A stretch of DNA of 64,000 nt from Aquila chrysaetos chrysaetos (taxonomy: Eukaryota; Chordata; Aves; Accipitriformes; Accipitridae), in the NCBI RefSeq assembly GCF_900496995.4, contig NC_044018.1, positions 6,844,501-6,908,500 on the forward strand, written 5' to 3'. The notes beneath the pieces were generated by a model. That model searched no databases, was not told where the DNA came from, and was given only the letters and a program-made list of their open reading frames with translations. The stretch's first letter is position 1; each line of letters begins with the position of its first letter. The position numbers were made by a program, and so were the translations under genes. Shown in pieces: positions 1 to 11,600 of the stretch.

Positions 1-780
1 TCTAAGGATGATGTTTCCTTTCTGTCCCAAATCTCCTATTGGAGATTGGGGTTAATCTCCTCATAACTATTGTAAATCTGGGGGTGTGGGGAGATTGTAT
101 TTTTATAAAAAAATCAGTTCTCTTTTTAAGGGGTGTATCACGGGACTGCATATCAGCACGAAACGCTATACCTGCTTCAAGGAAATTCTGACTATCACTT
201 GTATGTTTCCAGTTCTGGTGTCGGAAGAAATGGAAGCACAGTCTGCCTCAAAGTACAGTGAAGGAGATAAAATATCATACTACAATATGGTATATGCTTG
301 TTTACACGCTCAGACTTGACATTTTGTCTTCAGTCCCCCTTATCTGACTCATTTTCTGTTTATATGCCATGAGAAAGATGCTAAGCAAAAGCTGACTCCT
401 GGAAATACTTGACATTCTTTTTAGGCTAATTTTGTCCCGAGCTTGGCTGAAATGGCTCATTTTGAACCACTCATAAAAGGATGTCTGCAGCAGGGAGGAC
501 AGAATATTTTCATTTCAGAGAGCCCTGCTGTGTTATATTCCCTGATTTTCATCAAAACCAGACCGTGTTTACTTGTCCTTTTGGCCTCAGGGTCACTGTT
601 TTATCTTTAAATTGGTTTAGTTCTAAGTAGTCGTTTTCACTCATTCCCGAGTTTCCCACAAAAACCTAAACAGTGGCAGCCTGATATAGCTTTGAAGATT
701 TTCCTCCTTTCTCAAGTACATCTTAAGTAAAAAACAAACAAAAAAAAAGCAGCAAAAAATACCCGTGCCCTATAAACTCT
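1..780. other. Upstream intergenic flank, no gene seen
   Basis: This is A/T-rich sequence upstream of the CpG island. The only open frames are short, have no recognisable protein similarity, and are not flanked by convincing splice sites. I see no RNA gene and no clear repeat family. In mammals the gene upstream of CD2AP is TNFRSF21 (established synteny), but no exon of it can be recognised here. Confidence 0.6.
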
Positions 781-1360
781 CCAAAAGCAATGCACCAGCC
801 CACGAACACACACGAGGTCAGCAGCCTCGAAGGCCGCGGCAACATGCCCGCTTTTCCTCCCCAGGCCTCCCTGCGTGCACCCCCGGCCACCTTCCTTGAG
901 CCAGGAGGAACGGCCGGGCCCCTGCAGCCAGAACCGGCCCCGAATCTCACTTTTCTGCCCAAAAGGGGCTTCCCGGAACCATCCCAGGGCGGGCGCTTTT
1001 GGGCAAAGGGCTGGAGCCGGGAGAGGAGGTGGGGAAGCGCCTGGATGCCTGAGGCAGCTCCAGGGCCTCCCTCGCAGGGCCGGGGTTTTGCTGAGGGGCT
1101 GCAGAGCCGTGAGGCGGCTCCTGCCCGCGGGGGAGCTGCGGGTGCGCGGGCCGAGGGCAAGGGGAAGGAAGGGAAGGGGCCATCGCCCCTCTGAGGCGGG
1201 GGGTGCCTCCTCAGGAGAAGTGACGGCGGGGCGGGCGGCAAACCCGGGCAGAAAAACCGAACCGGGGCAGGGAGAAGCGGGGCGGCAGCGGGGCAGCCCG
1301 CTCCCGCCGCCGCCTGAGGAGAGCCGCCGCTGGGCGGGAACGGAGGCGGGGAAGCGGCGG

Positions 1361-1368
1361 TGACGTCA
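1361..1368 (+). promoter_or_regulatory. Perfect CRE palindrome TGACGTCA
   Basis: This is the full 8-base palindromic CREB/ATF site, about 350 bases upstream of the CD2AP start codon and inside the CpG island. A GGCAAC half-site, resembling one arm of an RFX X-box, follows at about 1377-1382. A full-length CRE in a CpG-island core promoter is commonly functional; occupancy here is inferred. Confidence 0.7.
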
Positions 1369-1450
1369 TCCCGCCTGGCAACGGCGGCACGGCGTGGGGG
1401 GGGGGGGGAGAGGCGGCCCTCGGCTCTCGCGGGATTTGGCGACCCCCGCC

Positions 1451-1485
1451 GCGGGCGGGGCGGGGCTGGGGCGGGGCGGGGGCGG
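1451..1485 (+). promoter_or_regulatory. Cluster of GC boxes (Sp/KLF-type)
   Basis: Several overlapping GGGCGGGG-type words occur within 35 bases, the classic Sp1/KLF recognition pattern. The cluster lies between the CRE and the CD2AP first exon, as expected for a TATA-less core promoter. Confidence 0.7.
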
Positions 1486-1529
1486 TGCCGCCGGTGCCGG
1501 AGCTCGCCTGAGGCGAGGCGGTGAGCGGC

Positions 1530-1552
1530 GGGACGGGACGGGTCGGGTCGGG
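1530..1552 (+). promoter_or_regulatory. Five-run G-quadruplex motif in promoter/5' leader
   Basis: There are five GGG runs (starting at 1530, 1535, 1540, 1545 and 1550), each separated by exactly two bases (AC, AC, TC, TC). This is a near-ideal short-loop quadruplex pattern on the coding strand. If transcription starts upstream of it, the motif is in the 5' UTR of the mRNA, about 160 bases before the CD2AP AUG. Confidence 0.7.
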
Positions 1553-1627
1553 TCTGCGGCCGCCTTTCCCCCTGCCCCGGGCCGCCGGCGGCTCGGAGCA
1601 GCCCCTCTCACGCCCGTAACGGCACGG

Positions 1628-1651
1628 ATGGAGCCGCCGTGCCCGGCTTGA
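1628..1651 (+). promoter_or_regulatory. Short upstream ORF in the CD2AP leader
   Basis: An ATG at 1628 opens a seven-codon frame (MEPPCPA) that ends in TGA at 1649-1651, 58 bases before the CD2AP ATG. The context has C at -3 and G at +4, which is moderate to weak, so leaky scanning or reinitiation would be expected. It matters only if the transcription start lies upstream of 1628. Confidence 0.5.
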
Positions 1652-1709
1652 GCGCGTCGGCGGGACCCGGAGCCGCTCCGCCGAGCCCGGGCGGGCGGGC
1701 GGGCGCAGC

Positions 1710-1713
1710 ATGG
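1710..1713 (+). CDS. CD2AP: CD2AP exon 1, coding part (ATGG)
   Basis: Only four coding bases, ATG plus the first base of the Val-2 codon, precede the donor GTAAGC at 1714. Joined to exon 2 they read ATG-GTG-GAC-TAT (MVDY), the expected family N-terminus. The rest of exon 1 is 5' UTR within the CpG island; its 5' end is not determinable from sequence. Confidence 0.92.
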
Positions 1714-4700
1714 GTAAGCGCGGCGGGGAAGGGCTGCCGCGGCGGGCAGGCGGCGAGGCTGGTCCCCTCTTCCCGCCCGCCCCCCCCCGGGGCCGCCGCC
1801 CCCCTTTGTCTGAGGGGGGAGGGCGCGGAGCCGGGGTGCCCGGGAAGCGCCGCCGCTTCGGGGCAGCCCCCGAAGTCCCCTGGGGAAGGAGCGTTGCCGG
1901 TGCCCGCTGCCTCCGCGGAAGGCGAGGGGGGGAGGCCCGGGCCCGGCGGGCGGGAGCTGGCGGCGGCAGGTGCCCGCAGGTGCGTGGGTAAACGCTGCCG
2001 CCTCCTCCTCCTCCTTCTCCTCCTCCTCGGCGGGACGAGGAGCGGCGGCGGGGCTGGGAGAGGCCGGGGCCGCTCCCTCCTGCCCGGCCTGGCCCGGGGC
2101 GGGAGAAGGCGGGGGTTAGCGCCGGGGGTTACGTGGTTTTTTCGATGGGGAGAGCGAGGTTTACAGCCGTGTAGCGAACGCTGGCCCGGTGCTGGTTGGA
2201 AGGAGCTTGGTTGGAGTGGCTTGGTGAAGGGTGGAAGTTTTTCTGATTAAGTCGAGCGGTTTCGCCTGTTTTTTTTTTTTTTAGCCAGCTTCAGTTTGAG
2301 CTGCGCCTTCAGCCGTTTCTCCAGCAAGGTGTTGGCTTAAAAAAAAGCAAGCGTACAACAAAGTATTCCTATTTTCATAATGTGCTAGTTCAGGCTTACG
2401 ATTAATTGAAACACTCGGTTGTACCGGCTCTAATTTTTAATGTAAGAGCGTCTGCACAGGGAAGTATGAAAGAGTGACTCGAACACCTCTTCGGAGCCCT
2501 CTTTCCTTATGCAGAGTTCCCCCACTGGGGTCCATGAAGGTCCACTGACCATTTTGTCTGCGTTATCTCCACTCGTATTGCATCCCTTGCTCTGCCATCC
2601 TGTATAACATCAGCTGCTTAATGTACTTCTGGAGGGTGTGCGCAGAGCGCGCGTGGCGTGTTGTGTGAAGAGGCGTCTGTGTGCTTACGCTGCAGTGTGC
2701 AAACATGCTGCATTTGAGCACGATTTAAGCTTTTAAAGTGGAAGGATACCTGAGTTTTGGATAGCTTTGCTTCTTCCCCCTTGTGCATAAAAAGAAGGGA
2801 AGAAGTGCATGGTGTGCTGATGAAACGTGCACTTGGTGAAGTGATACGTGCTCCTCCTGGCTTGTGTTCCTCCTGATTATAAAGACGTGCTTTCGATGTT
2901 TTCATCTTGGTGAAAATCGTCTTATGTGGTCAAAGCACACTTAAAATGAAGTCTGAGAATATAAAGTGAAGTTGTTGGTTTAGGTTCTGATACAAACCAA
3001 ACTCTAAAGAATTCACTTTTTGATGCTTCTTCTGATTGTTCAGAATAGGTAAGAATTGCTGTTTCTTTCTGGGCTGTGTTGCCTTACTTGCAAGTGAGAA
3101 TTGTCTGTCCAGGTCATTGCAGTGACCTGTGATGCTATTTCCGAAAGCGTAAAGGTTTAGCGTGCTAATTAAACATTCTGAACTCAGACTGCATAATGCT
3201 GAAATGTGAAATACCTGAGGATTTACATATGGTAGGTCTGGGTTATTAAAATTTTTAGTATACAGTTAGGAATACTGTATAAGACTGCTAATAAAAGACC
3301 AGGTCCAGTTTAGGACTAATGATTACTATATGACATTGTTTTATGTATTTTTTTTTTTTCCTCACCTCTCCTTTTCTTAAGTGTGGCTTCTTTCTCTGCC
3401 TCTTCTGATTACAGTAGTGAGCATGTTATTACTGCTGCAGAGGTGACTGAATTGAGCGGGTGCATACACTCTGTGTCAAGTATTGTTATTGCATGGGTTG
3501 GTATAACCATAACGATTTGTGTGCTTGTGCGGTTATAGAACTGTTTCTGCCAGAATGCTGGCAAACCTCTATAAATGATTGCAGAATGATCCCAGAGCCT
3601 TTTAAATAGATTTTCTATGAAGGTGTCATCCTTTATTCAGATTTTCAAGTGTTACTCTCTTGTGACCAAAAGTAGGGAGGAATGTACAGTAAAACATCTC
3701 AAAAAATAATAGTGGAAAAAAAACTACCTGTAATTGCACTGTACTCACTTTATTTAGTGATGGCCTCACGTTTACCTTGAGAAGTGATTAGTTGATTGTT
3801 TTATTACTGATGTCATGGTAGAGCTGGCTCTTGATAAGAGATTGTTTGTCTTTTCTGTCAGTTTATGGAAGAGGTTTTTATGTGTAAGAGGTGGTGTAGA
3901 GGGGACCGTTGAGGTATCTGACAAACTCAAGGGTTTCTGAGATGTATGGAGAAGAACGAGGCAGTATGACTGGAGGAACCAAAAGGAGAAGGGCAGAAAT
4001 ACAAAATGCCTTAGAACAGGTTCTTTTATGTTCTTGTAGTAGCTGGAAACTAATGTTGCAAGAGCATGTGTCATTCAGGCGCTTGAAAGATGGGGAGGAG
4101 TTATCAGAGGTGACAAACACTAGTTACTAGTAATGCCCAGTTACACGCTTAAGGTCTGTCATTTTAATTTTTTGCCTTCTGTACTAGATTAATCATGTGG
4201 ATTCAATATATGGCTCTACAAATAGATAGAGAAATAGATTAATTAAAGGAAAAAATGTATTCAGATGTTCTGGGGAAAAAAAACTTTATTTGATTGAATT
4301 ATCTTTTTCCTGTCTTGGCTTGATATCTACTTAAAGGGAGGTAGAGTTCCATGTCTTGATGCATTGTAACATCTGTCTGGTTTACTTCTGTGGCTCAATA
4401 AAAGATAATTTTCCTAATGATAGTTAAGAAATGGTTTGACTATACAACTTGTATGTTAACAGGAAGGTTGAGCTACATTTGCAGTGTCCCAACTTAGTTG
4501 TGAAGCCATACAAAAATTAGAGTGAAATATTCTGGCAACAGCTGAGAAATTGCCACAGTGGCACACTGAAATCTACTGGCCCTCTGTCAGTATCTTCTTA
4601 GCTATATGCATTTTTCACCACCCCCCCTTTTTTTTTATTTCCAAGAGTTTGTGCAAACTTTGATTTGTGGTTCCCGTGAGGTAGTACATTTGAATTTGCT

Positions 4701-5631
4701 GCGTTTCTTGTTTAGAAAGTTTTGTAACTTTGGAATACTTTAAGAAGCCAGACACACTTCTTTGTTGCTAGCGGAATGAATATAAATATATGTAAATATA
4801 TTTGGTCTACAGAAGCTATTTAGTAAGTTCATCGAACATTAAACTTGTGTGAAGCCTTTTGCTTTCTTCACCTTCGTGTTGGCAACAGAAAAAAAAATCC
4901 AGAAGGTTTTTGTACTTTTAACATACTGTCACAGGGACAGTGACAGATTGTTTCAGTATTCACTAGTAATAGTACAAGAACCAATTAAAACATTACTTCA
5001 AGGTTTGTTCTCTGATAAAAAAACAACCAACCAAACAAAAAAACCCAACCCAAACAAAAAACCAACCCAACACCCCCACCCTCACCCCCTCCCTGCCAAA
5101 AATCCACTCCAAACACCCCCAAACAATGGGATAGGATAGATGGAGAGTCCTTCCCCTAGTATTTTTACCAAGAAATATGTGATGTACAGTTGAACTTTAT
5201 TCACAATAAACTACTGAAGAATAAAGTGACTTAAGTACAAATTATTGCAACCCTTCTGTACTAGGGTACTTGACAAGCCTAATGTTCGCAGGCCAACTGT
5301 ATTTGTAGTAGCAATGTTGAGCAAAGTGCTTTCTTATTATCATTTTCTTTATTGTAGACAAAACTATAAGGGAAGATGGTGGAAGGTTGACCTCTGGAAG
5401 AGAGGTGCCTAAGCTACTGGGAAACCAACTTACAATAACTGAGAAGAGTTCATGGATACTGGGTTTGGGTCAAGGTAGAGGAGAAATACCATCAAAAGGT
5501 GCTAGAGATTCTGTCTGCTTGGCTCTTGCCCTTTTGTTTTTCCAAGAATGTAAGAGAGCTGCTGTGCTGAGAGTCCTGTCTGTGGGGCAGGTAGGGGGGA
5601 AAAGGATATGGAAAGCAGGTCCATCATGGAA

Positions 5632-5670
<39 letters not shown>

Positions 5671-8600
5671 AAAACCCATGGTCTGGCAGTTAGTAATTTA
5701 CAGACTTGCTCAAAGGTGTTTGTAGTTTCACCAGACCTTTTTTATAGATGGGGATGGACCATCAGGGACTTGTACAAAGGAGGACAAAGAGGAACGTGGC
5801 TCTTGCCCTCCACAACTACCTGTGGCAGTGAGAGTCCCTGTTTAGCATGAATGGGCATGTGTGGGGAAAATACGTCCTTTCAGTGTGAGGTATTTTCGCT
5901 AAAGCTGCTGCTTGTTCTGCCTGACTCCTTTGTATTTTTTGAGAAATGGTGGATGATTGTTTGGTGGCTTCAGACTGAGAAGTCTCTCTACATCTCCTTT
6001 CCTCGTGTGCCAGCCGTTCTGGGTGCTGGTCCCCTTTACTGGATGGTTATTTTAATTTTGATAGCACTTTCATCTTGTTGTGGAGAGTTGTTCAGGACTG
6101 CGCATGTGTTATTCAAGACTTAACTCCATGCAGGGGTGTAATTATATTTCCTGTCTTGGTTTCTTTTGTTTTCCTAACAGTTCTTAGAGTTTTTGTTTCA
6201 GCTAGGTAGGGTCTTCCCTTTGAAGTCTCTTCACCTTCACTGGCCTTCTTCACTCTGTTGTCCACCTGTGTTAGGGCTTTTTTGTCCCTTAGTGGGCTTT
6301 TGTTGCATAAACAGAGGAAACACATGGTTGGGCACACTGCACTGTCTGGGGCTAAGCAAGGCGGCTGCCTGGTCTGCCCCGTTCTGGCTGTCATAGCTCT
6401 GCTCTTCCCATCCATTTTGCTTCCTTGGAGATGCTGTCCCATATGACTGCTGGTCCGGTATTTCCCTAACCCGTTTTCATAAAAATGATTTGTTAGAAAA
6501 GAGCAGCAATGAAAGTGCTTAAAGTTACTTGGGTCATCTTGACAGAAGTGGGTAAGTCAACCAGGTGAAATTTGTTGCTAGTGGGTCTGGGGCGTAGCAA
6601 TTTCTAGCAGCTAGTCCAACCTGTGATTATGTCCTGGGCGCTTAAAACATGTCTCTGGTCCACTACAGGGGTTTAGCCCTTTTCTTCTGTTCCTTGTAAA
6701 GTGGTGTGTTTGGTTTTTTTGTTTGTTTGTTTGTTTGTTTTTTAACTGCCTTCCTGTATTTTCTAATGTAGTCAACTTTTTTTTCCCCGACACTCTTCCT
6801 TTGCATGAACATTGCTTTTATCTTCTACTCTGAATTGTGAATTTGCTACTGATCTAAAATGTGCCCCACTCCCTGTGAAGGGGGATGCCCGTGCCTTTGT
6901 GTCCTTTATCTTCTTGGACGTGCAGTGATGAGAAATCGTTTTACGTAACTTTGTCGCTGTGATGGTACGAGCCTAACCCTGCTTGTGCATCACCCTTGGC
7001 TGTCCTGTCGCAGTGGTTGTTAGCAGGACTGAAGTATACTGAAACTGCCTGTTCAGTTGCCTGTTTTCTAGAGTGATCCCTTGCTATGTTAAATAAAAGT
7101 GTACCAAAGATTTAACTTTGATGCTAGCCTTGCTTTGAGCAGGATCTTTGCCTAGATGGCCTCTGTAGGTTCCTCTCACCCTAAATTATTCTGTGTTTCT
7201 TAGCGTAAACTTCAATTCATTTGAATAATGTGACGCCAGCACAGCTATTTACTTTCTCTGACTAATGCCAATAAGTATTTTTGGGTGGGATTATGTCTTT
7301 ATTGCTGTAGCCATATGCAGAATTGCCTGCCTTTATGTAAAATCAATATGAAATGTTGCCTTTTCAGAAATCTTGAATGAAGAAAATGAAGCATTGTAGA
7401 TATTTTTGAATAGTGTATCTGCATTTCCTGAAAAATTTAAGACCTGTCACTGCCAGAGTCCTAAATCAGACTAAAAGAGAAGTCACAGTATGTGTCTGTC
7501 TGCCAAATGAGTTAAATCTTTCCACTTTTGGGGTGATGTACACTGGAGAGAATATAATATGAGGTCATTTAGAATATTAAGTTAACTTTTCTTAAAGGAA
7601 TATATATTGCCTATAACATGCTCAAGGTATTAGGCAGGATTGCTTTCAGTGGAATAAATTAGAATCTAATATTTTGAGTTACTGAAAAAAATGAACCATT
7701 TTCCTTTAATTTCAGCCATTTGGAGAGTGCTGACTTGTGATGTTACAGGGAAGGGTTGCAGCTGGAGCTCTCCACTGAACTCTGGAGAAGGAATCGGGGA
7801 TCTGTCTGCTTGTGTGCCTTAGTGCTAAAGAGCTTTCTGATAGTAAACTTTGAGTTTAAATTTGACCTGACTGTTAGATAAACTCAAAATGAATTTTATC
7901 ACCTTTATTGCTTCAACCACATAAAGTATTATTCTAAATTATTTAAATGGCTTAAGCTCAGCTGTTTTCTTAACAGTACCTAAATTGCCATGAACATGAT
8001 ACTTTTTGATAGTAGAGGAATATGTAAATGGTTTTGGAATTAAGCAGTACTAGGTAATCTTTTTTTTTTTTTTTTTTTTTTTTTTTCCTCCAGCAGCAGC
8101 CAAGTCTCAGCTGCTGTGACTAGATTTTTGTGGACTGGAATTATTAATGATTTTTATTTTATTTTTAAAGAAGGCAGTTCTGCCCAAGTTCCTGGAAACT
8201 TGCCTGACTTATCATTTAAAGAAGACTCTTAAGTCATCAGTTTTTACCTCTTGGATAAAATTACTAAGTGGTCAGTCTTAGTTGAATGTTTTTGACTGTA
8301 TATGTAGCTTGATCTTTTTAGGCTTGCGCTGAAATAAAGTCTCACCTTTCCTTCACTTAACGTCTGGCTGGTGAGTATTGTCCTCTTCCCTTGCTTGTAC
8401 AAGCTGAATCTTCTGAAACTTCCCTGTCTTCCTAGATTAGCTTTCAGCCAGGCTGGCTCTCCAGAAACTGAGACTGAGCTCATGGTTGCAAAAAGAGTGA
8501 ATGGAAGCAGGAGGAGCATGAGGATGCTACTTAACGTGGTGTCAGCCGCAGCACAGTTACAGCAGTTGTCAAAGTTGTGCCTGTTGGAAATTACTGTCTT

Positions 8601-11600
8601 CCAGTTTTAATTCTTCAGTTCCGTTGTGGATTTATTGGAGACATACCAGTTTACCTTAATTCCGCTTAGTGTGTTTTTTTTGGTTTTTTTTTTTTTTTTT
8701 TTTTCTTCTTCCCCCAAGCTGCATTGTTTCTTCATTTTTGGGGAAAAATAAAAAAGCATAACAGTAAGCAAACTTCTCAGAATGGTTCAAGTTGTTTCCA
8801 CTCAATGCATCTTTGGGACTGGGGGGAGAAAAGTCTCCATGTTTGCTGCTTGAAGAAATGAAACTGCTAGTTTCATGAAGTTTGCACTCTCTAGTGAAGG
8901 AGAATCACATCACTTAACTCTGAGCTTGTATCTTGAGTTATGAGAGGATTTGTTTTAAGGCTACTTTGCATGTAATCTCTCTTCTCCTGAAGTCATCCTG
9001 TGGGTGCGGTTTCACATTGTGCTTCAGCAGAGATAACTTTAGGCTGCTGCCAAAAAGGGCCAGAGCTTTGCAATGCCTCTTCTTGGCTTGCCAAGGCTGT
9101 AGCGGTTGTGAGTCCATGGTGTGAGCTGACAAGCTGGCTGGTGTGGAAGAAACTCTTGTGCCAGGTTTGCCATCATGTCAGCAAGCTGGATGGCCTTAGT
9201 CTGACTGCACAGTCATTAGCTCCTGTGCAGGAGAGTGGATGGGACTGTATTTCAGGAGCCAGGGAACAGAGTGTGTTTCCCCTTTTCCATTTTAGCCTGC
9301 AGTTACTTTGCACTAGATCCAAGCTGAAATTTCTTAAGTTTCTTCTGAGTGTCTATATTAATTGCTCTCCCTAAGCGTTCATGATCCAGCAAACTGATTA
9401 TTTCACAGCTTGCTTGTTCCTGATCTTTAAAATGCTTTTTAAAACTCCTTGTCATCCTTCCCCATCCATTTTAAGCCAGCCAAGTGTCCTTTTTAAACTG
9501 TGCCTCTCACTTGCATTCTTTTTTTTGTTGGTTTAATAATACCTTTAAAGAGAAAATAGTTCCTAAACAGCTGGAACTTGTTATTGAGGTGCTTTTTGTA
9601 TTTCTGTGGATTTTGGTTTTGGTTGTCCTCGGTAATGTGTATGTTTTAAGAAGACTGAGCACAGTATGTTAAAAAAAAAAAAAAAAAAGCCTCTGTCCTT
9701 CTATATCCAGTTTTTTCCACAGTGGGACTGGACTTTAATGTTCCCATCACTTTTATGGAGTTTGGCTTATTTAGTACTGTCATAAATCAGTAAATGCAAG
9801 ATTAACTAGAATAAGCCTGCCTAAAACTTGAGGTAAATTATACTGCTGTTTGCATTCATTTTAACATCTGAATGTTTCTATTGGGGAAGTTATTAACTAC
9901 TAGAACAAATTGCCAAGAGAAGTGCTAGAACCATCATTTTTTGATATGGTCAATCCCCTGGATGATGCCCATATCAGTGTGTTCTTTAATCTTCCCTTTT
10001 GGCAGATTTAGTGATCATGTGTCCATGGGATGATCTAGTTCAAGACACTGGCCAGAGTTGAATCCAACTGGAGGAGAACCAGCTGGCTGATTTGGCAGCA
10101 AACTAAAGCGACACACCCTGGAGCAGCACAACTGTGAGACCAGCACAAGAGAAGAGGCAGTGGTATGGGAATAAGTAGGGAGAGAGTGTGCAGGGTCACT
10201 CCTTCATCCTAAGATTGTTGGAATCGTTGTACCAAACTCTATGCTCTGTAAATGACTAAAGAATCCGTTCCTGAAAAGCAGAGCCAATCTGATTGGTTTC
10301 CTAAGTGGTTTTTAGTACAAGACTTGACAAATTTAGCTAAATTTGCAAGCTGCCTGGGAGTGTCGGTGGAGTTTCAGATGACTATCTGAAGAGGAAGCCA
10401 TGGGCTGTTTGTCTGAAACCTTAGTGTCCCAAACAACACTTCTTTTTGTGTTTATCTGAGTTAGTACTCTTCTGACGCCAGGTAAAATGAGAAGCTGTTC
10501 TGAAATGGGGGCAGTGGTAGAGCTGAGGGGAGTAAGTCCTTTGTAGACATGAGGACAAGAGCAAGTATGTTAATCCCATACTATCATGGGTATGATAGAT
10601 AAGGAGACAGCAGATCTTTCAGAGAAGTGCAAACAGCAGAATATCGTCCTTTTATTAAGCATAAATTATTATAAATTGTGCTTTTTGGCTCTTGAAAATC
10701 AAATACGGTGCTTTGTTTGCCTGACTCAAACTATGTGTGCTACTGCAAGTATACCTTGTCCTTCAGCACAGGGAAGGAGAGTTTGTCTGTGAAGTGGAAG
10801 ATCATAGTAAAAAACATTACATTAACGTTTTCACATTATGAGAAGCCTAAGTATAACAGGATCTGCTTTTACTGCATACCAGTATCTGTGTAAGGCTGTG
10901 GTGCAGGGAAGCAGAGAAATTGGAAACTGTCTTGGATGAAACCCTTTGCAGCTTGAGGAGAGCTTGAAGGCATTTCTTGTAGCTGTATGTGCTATAGGGT
11001 TGTATGTGAATTAACAGTGTGGTTTTTCTCAAGTAAAAACACAATTGAAAGTGCATAAAATTGCCTCTTAATTTTCACCTGTTCATCATCTTACTAGATG
11101 CTTATTTGTGGGAAGAGGGTTTGCTCTTTCAATCTTAATGCTTCATCCTTACTGAGAGAGAATCATAAAATATATATATATGGATTATAATATAAATGGC
11201 CTCTAATGTGTAGGTAGTAGAAGAAAACCTGCCCTGGTAGATAACTAGTAACATGAAGCCTCAGGCTTGATGAATAGCAGATGAAATAAAGCTGTTTATG
11301 AAATATGAGATGTGCTGTCAGTAGAATAAGAGAGAGCCTGCTGTCTCCATGCAGCAAGAAGGCCATGCTGATTTCCTATGTAGACAGAGTTGCTGGATCT
11401 TGCTGTATGCTGCTGTATCATGCTTTTGTAGTTCTGAGCAGTGATTGAACTGGTAAACCCTGACCTGAAAAGCTGAGGTTATATTGCTGATTTTTTTTCC
11501 TCTTGATTTTACTCTTTATTTTTGTGTGTTGTGTCACCAGGGTTGTGCCTGGTAGTTGTGAAATATGTGAGGACAGTCAAAATTATTTCCTTTGAGTTTC

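Larger units (their letters stand above)
780..2160 (+). promoter_or_regulatory. CD2AP: CpG-island promoter of CD2AP
   Basis: The sequence changes abruptly from A/T-rich to strongly G/C-rich with many CpGs at about 780 and returns to A/T-rich by about 2160. The island straddles the first coding exon, whose ATG is at 1710, as is usual for broadly expressed vertebrate genes. No TATA box lies at a useful distance, but GC boxes and a CRE are present, so dispersed initiation somewhere between about 1350 and 1620 is likely (inference). The exact start site cannot be read from sequence. Long open frames on both strands inside the island are a by-product of few A/T-rich stop codons and are not counted as genes. 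A G homopolymer of about 13 near 1397-1408 may be a sequencing or assembly weak point. Confidence 0.85.

Noticed and set aside
723..1241. 172-codon open frame on the minus strand, and overlapping + frames (790-1194, 875-1363), upstream of exon 1
   Set aside because: They lie in the CpG island, where stop codons are rare. The composition is Pro/Arg/Gly/Ala-rich, no domain is recognisable, and frames are open on both strands at once.
1639..2250. 203-codon + frame spanning the end of exon 1 and the start of intron 1
   Set aside because: It has no ATG at its left end, crosses the well-supported donor at 1714, and is low-complexity GC-driven sequence.
8060..8200. T27 tract followed by CAG, resembling a splice acceptor
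   Set aside because: No open frame in the right phase ends at a donor, and CD2AP needs no extra exon between exons 1 and 2.
9895..9960. Short segment resembling the CR1 word for WNRLPRE (AGAACAAATTGCCAAGAGAA)
   Set aside because: Similarity fades within about 40 bases and the CR1 3' terminus is not found downstream, so it is too short to call.
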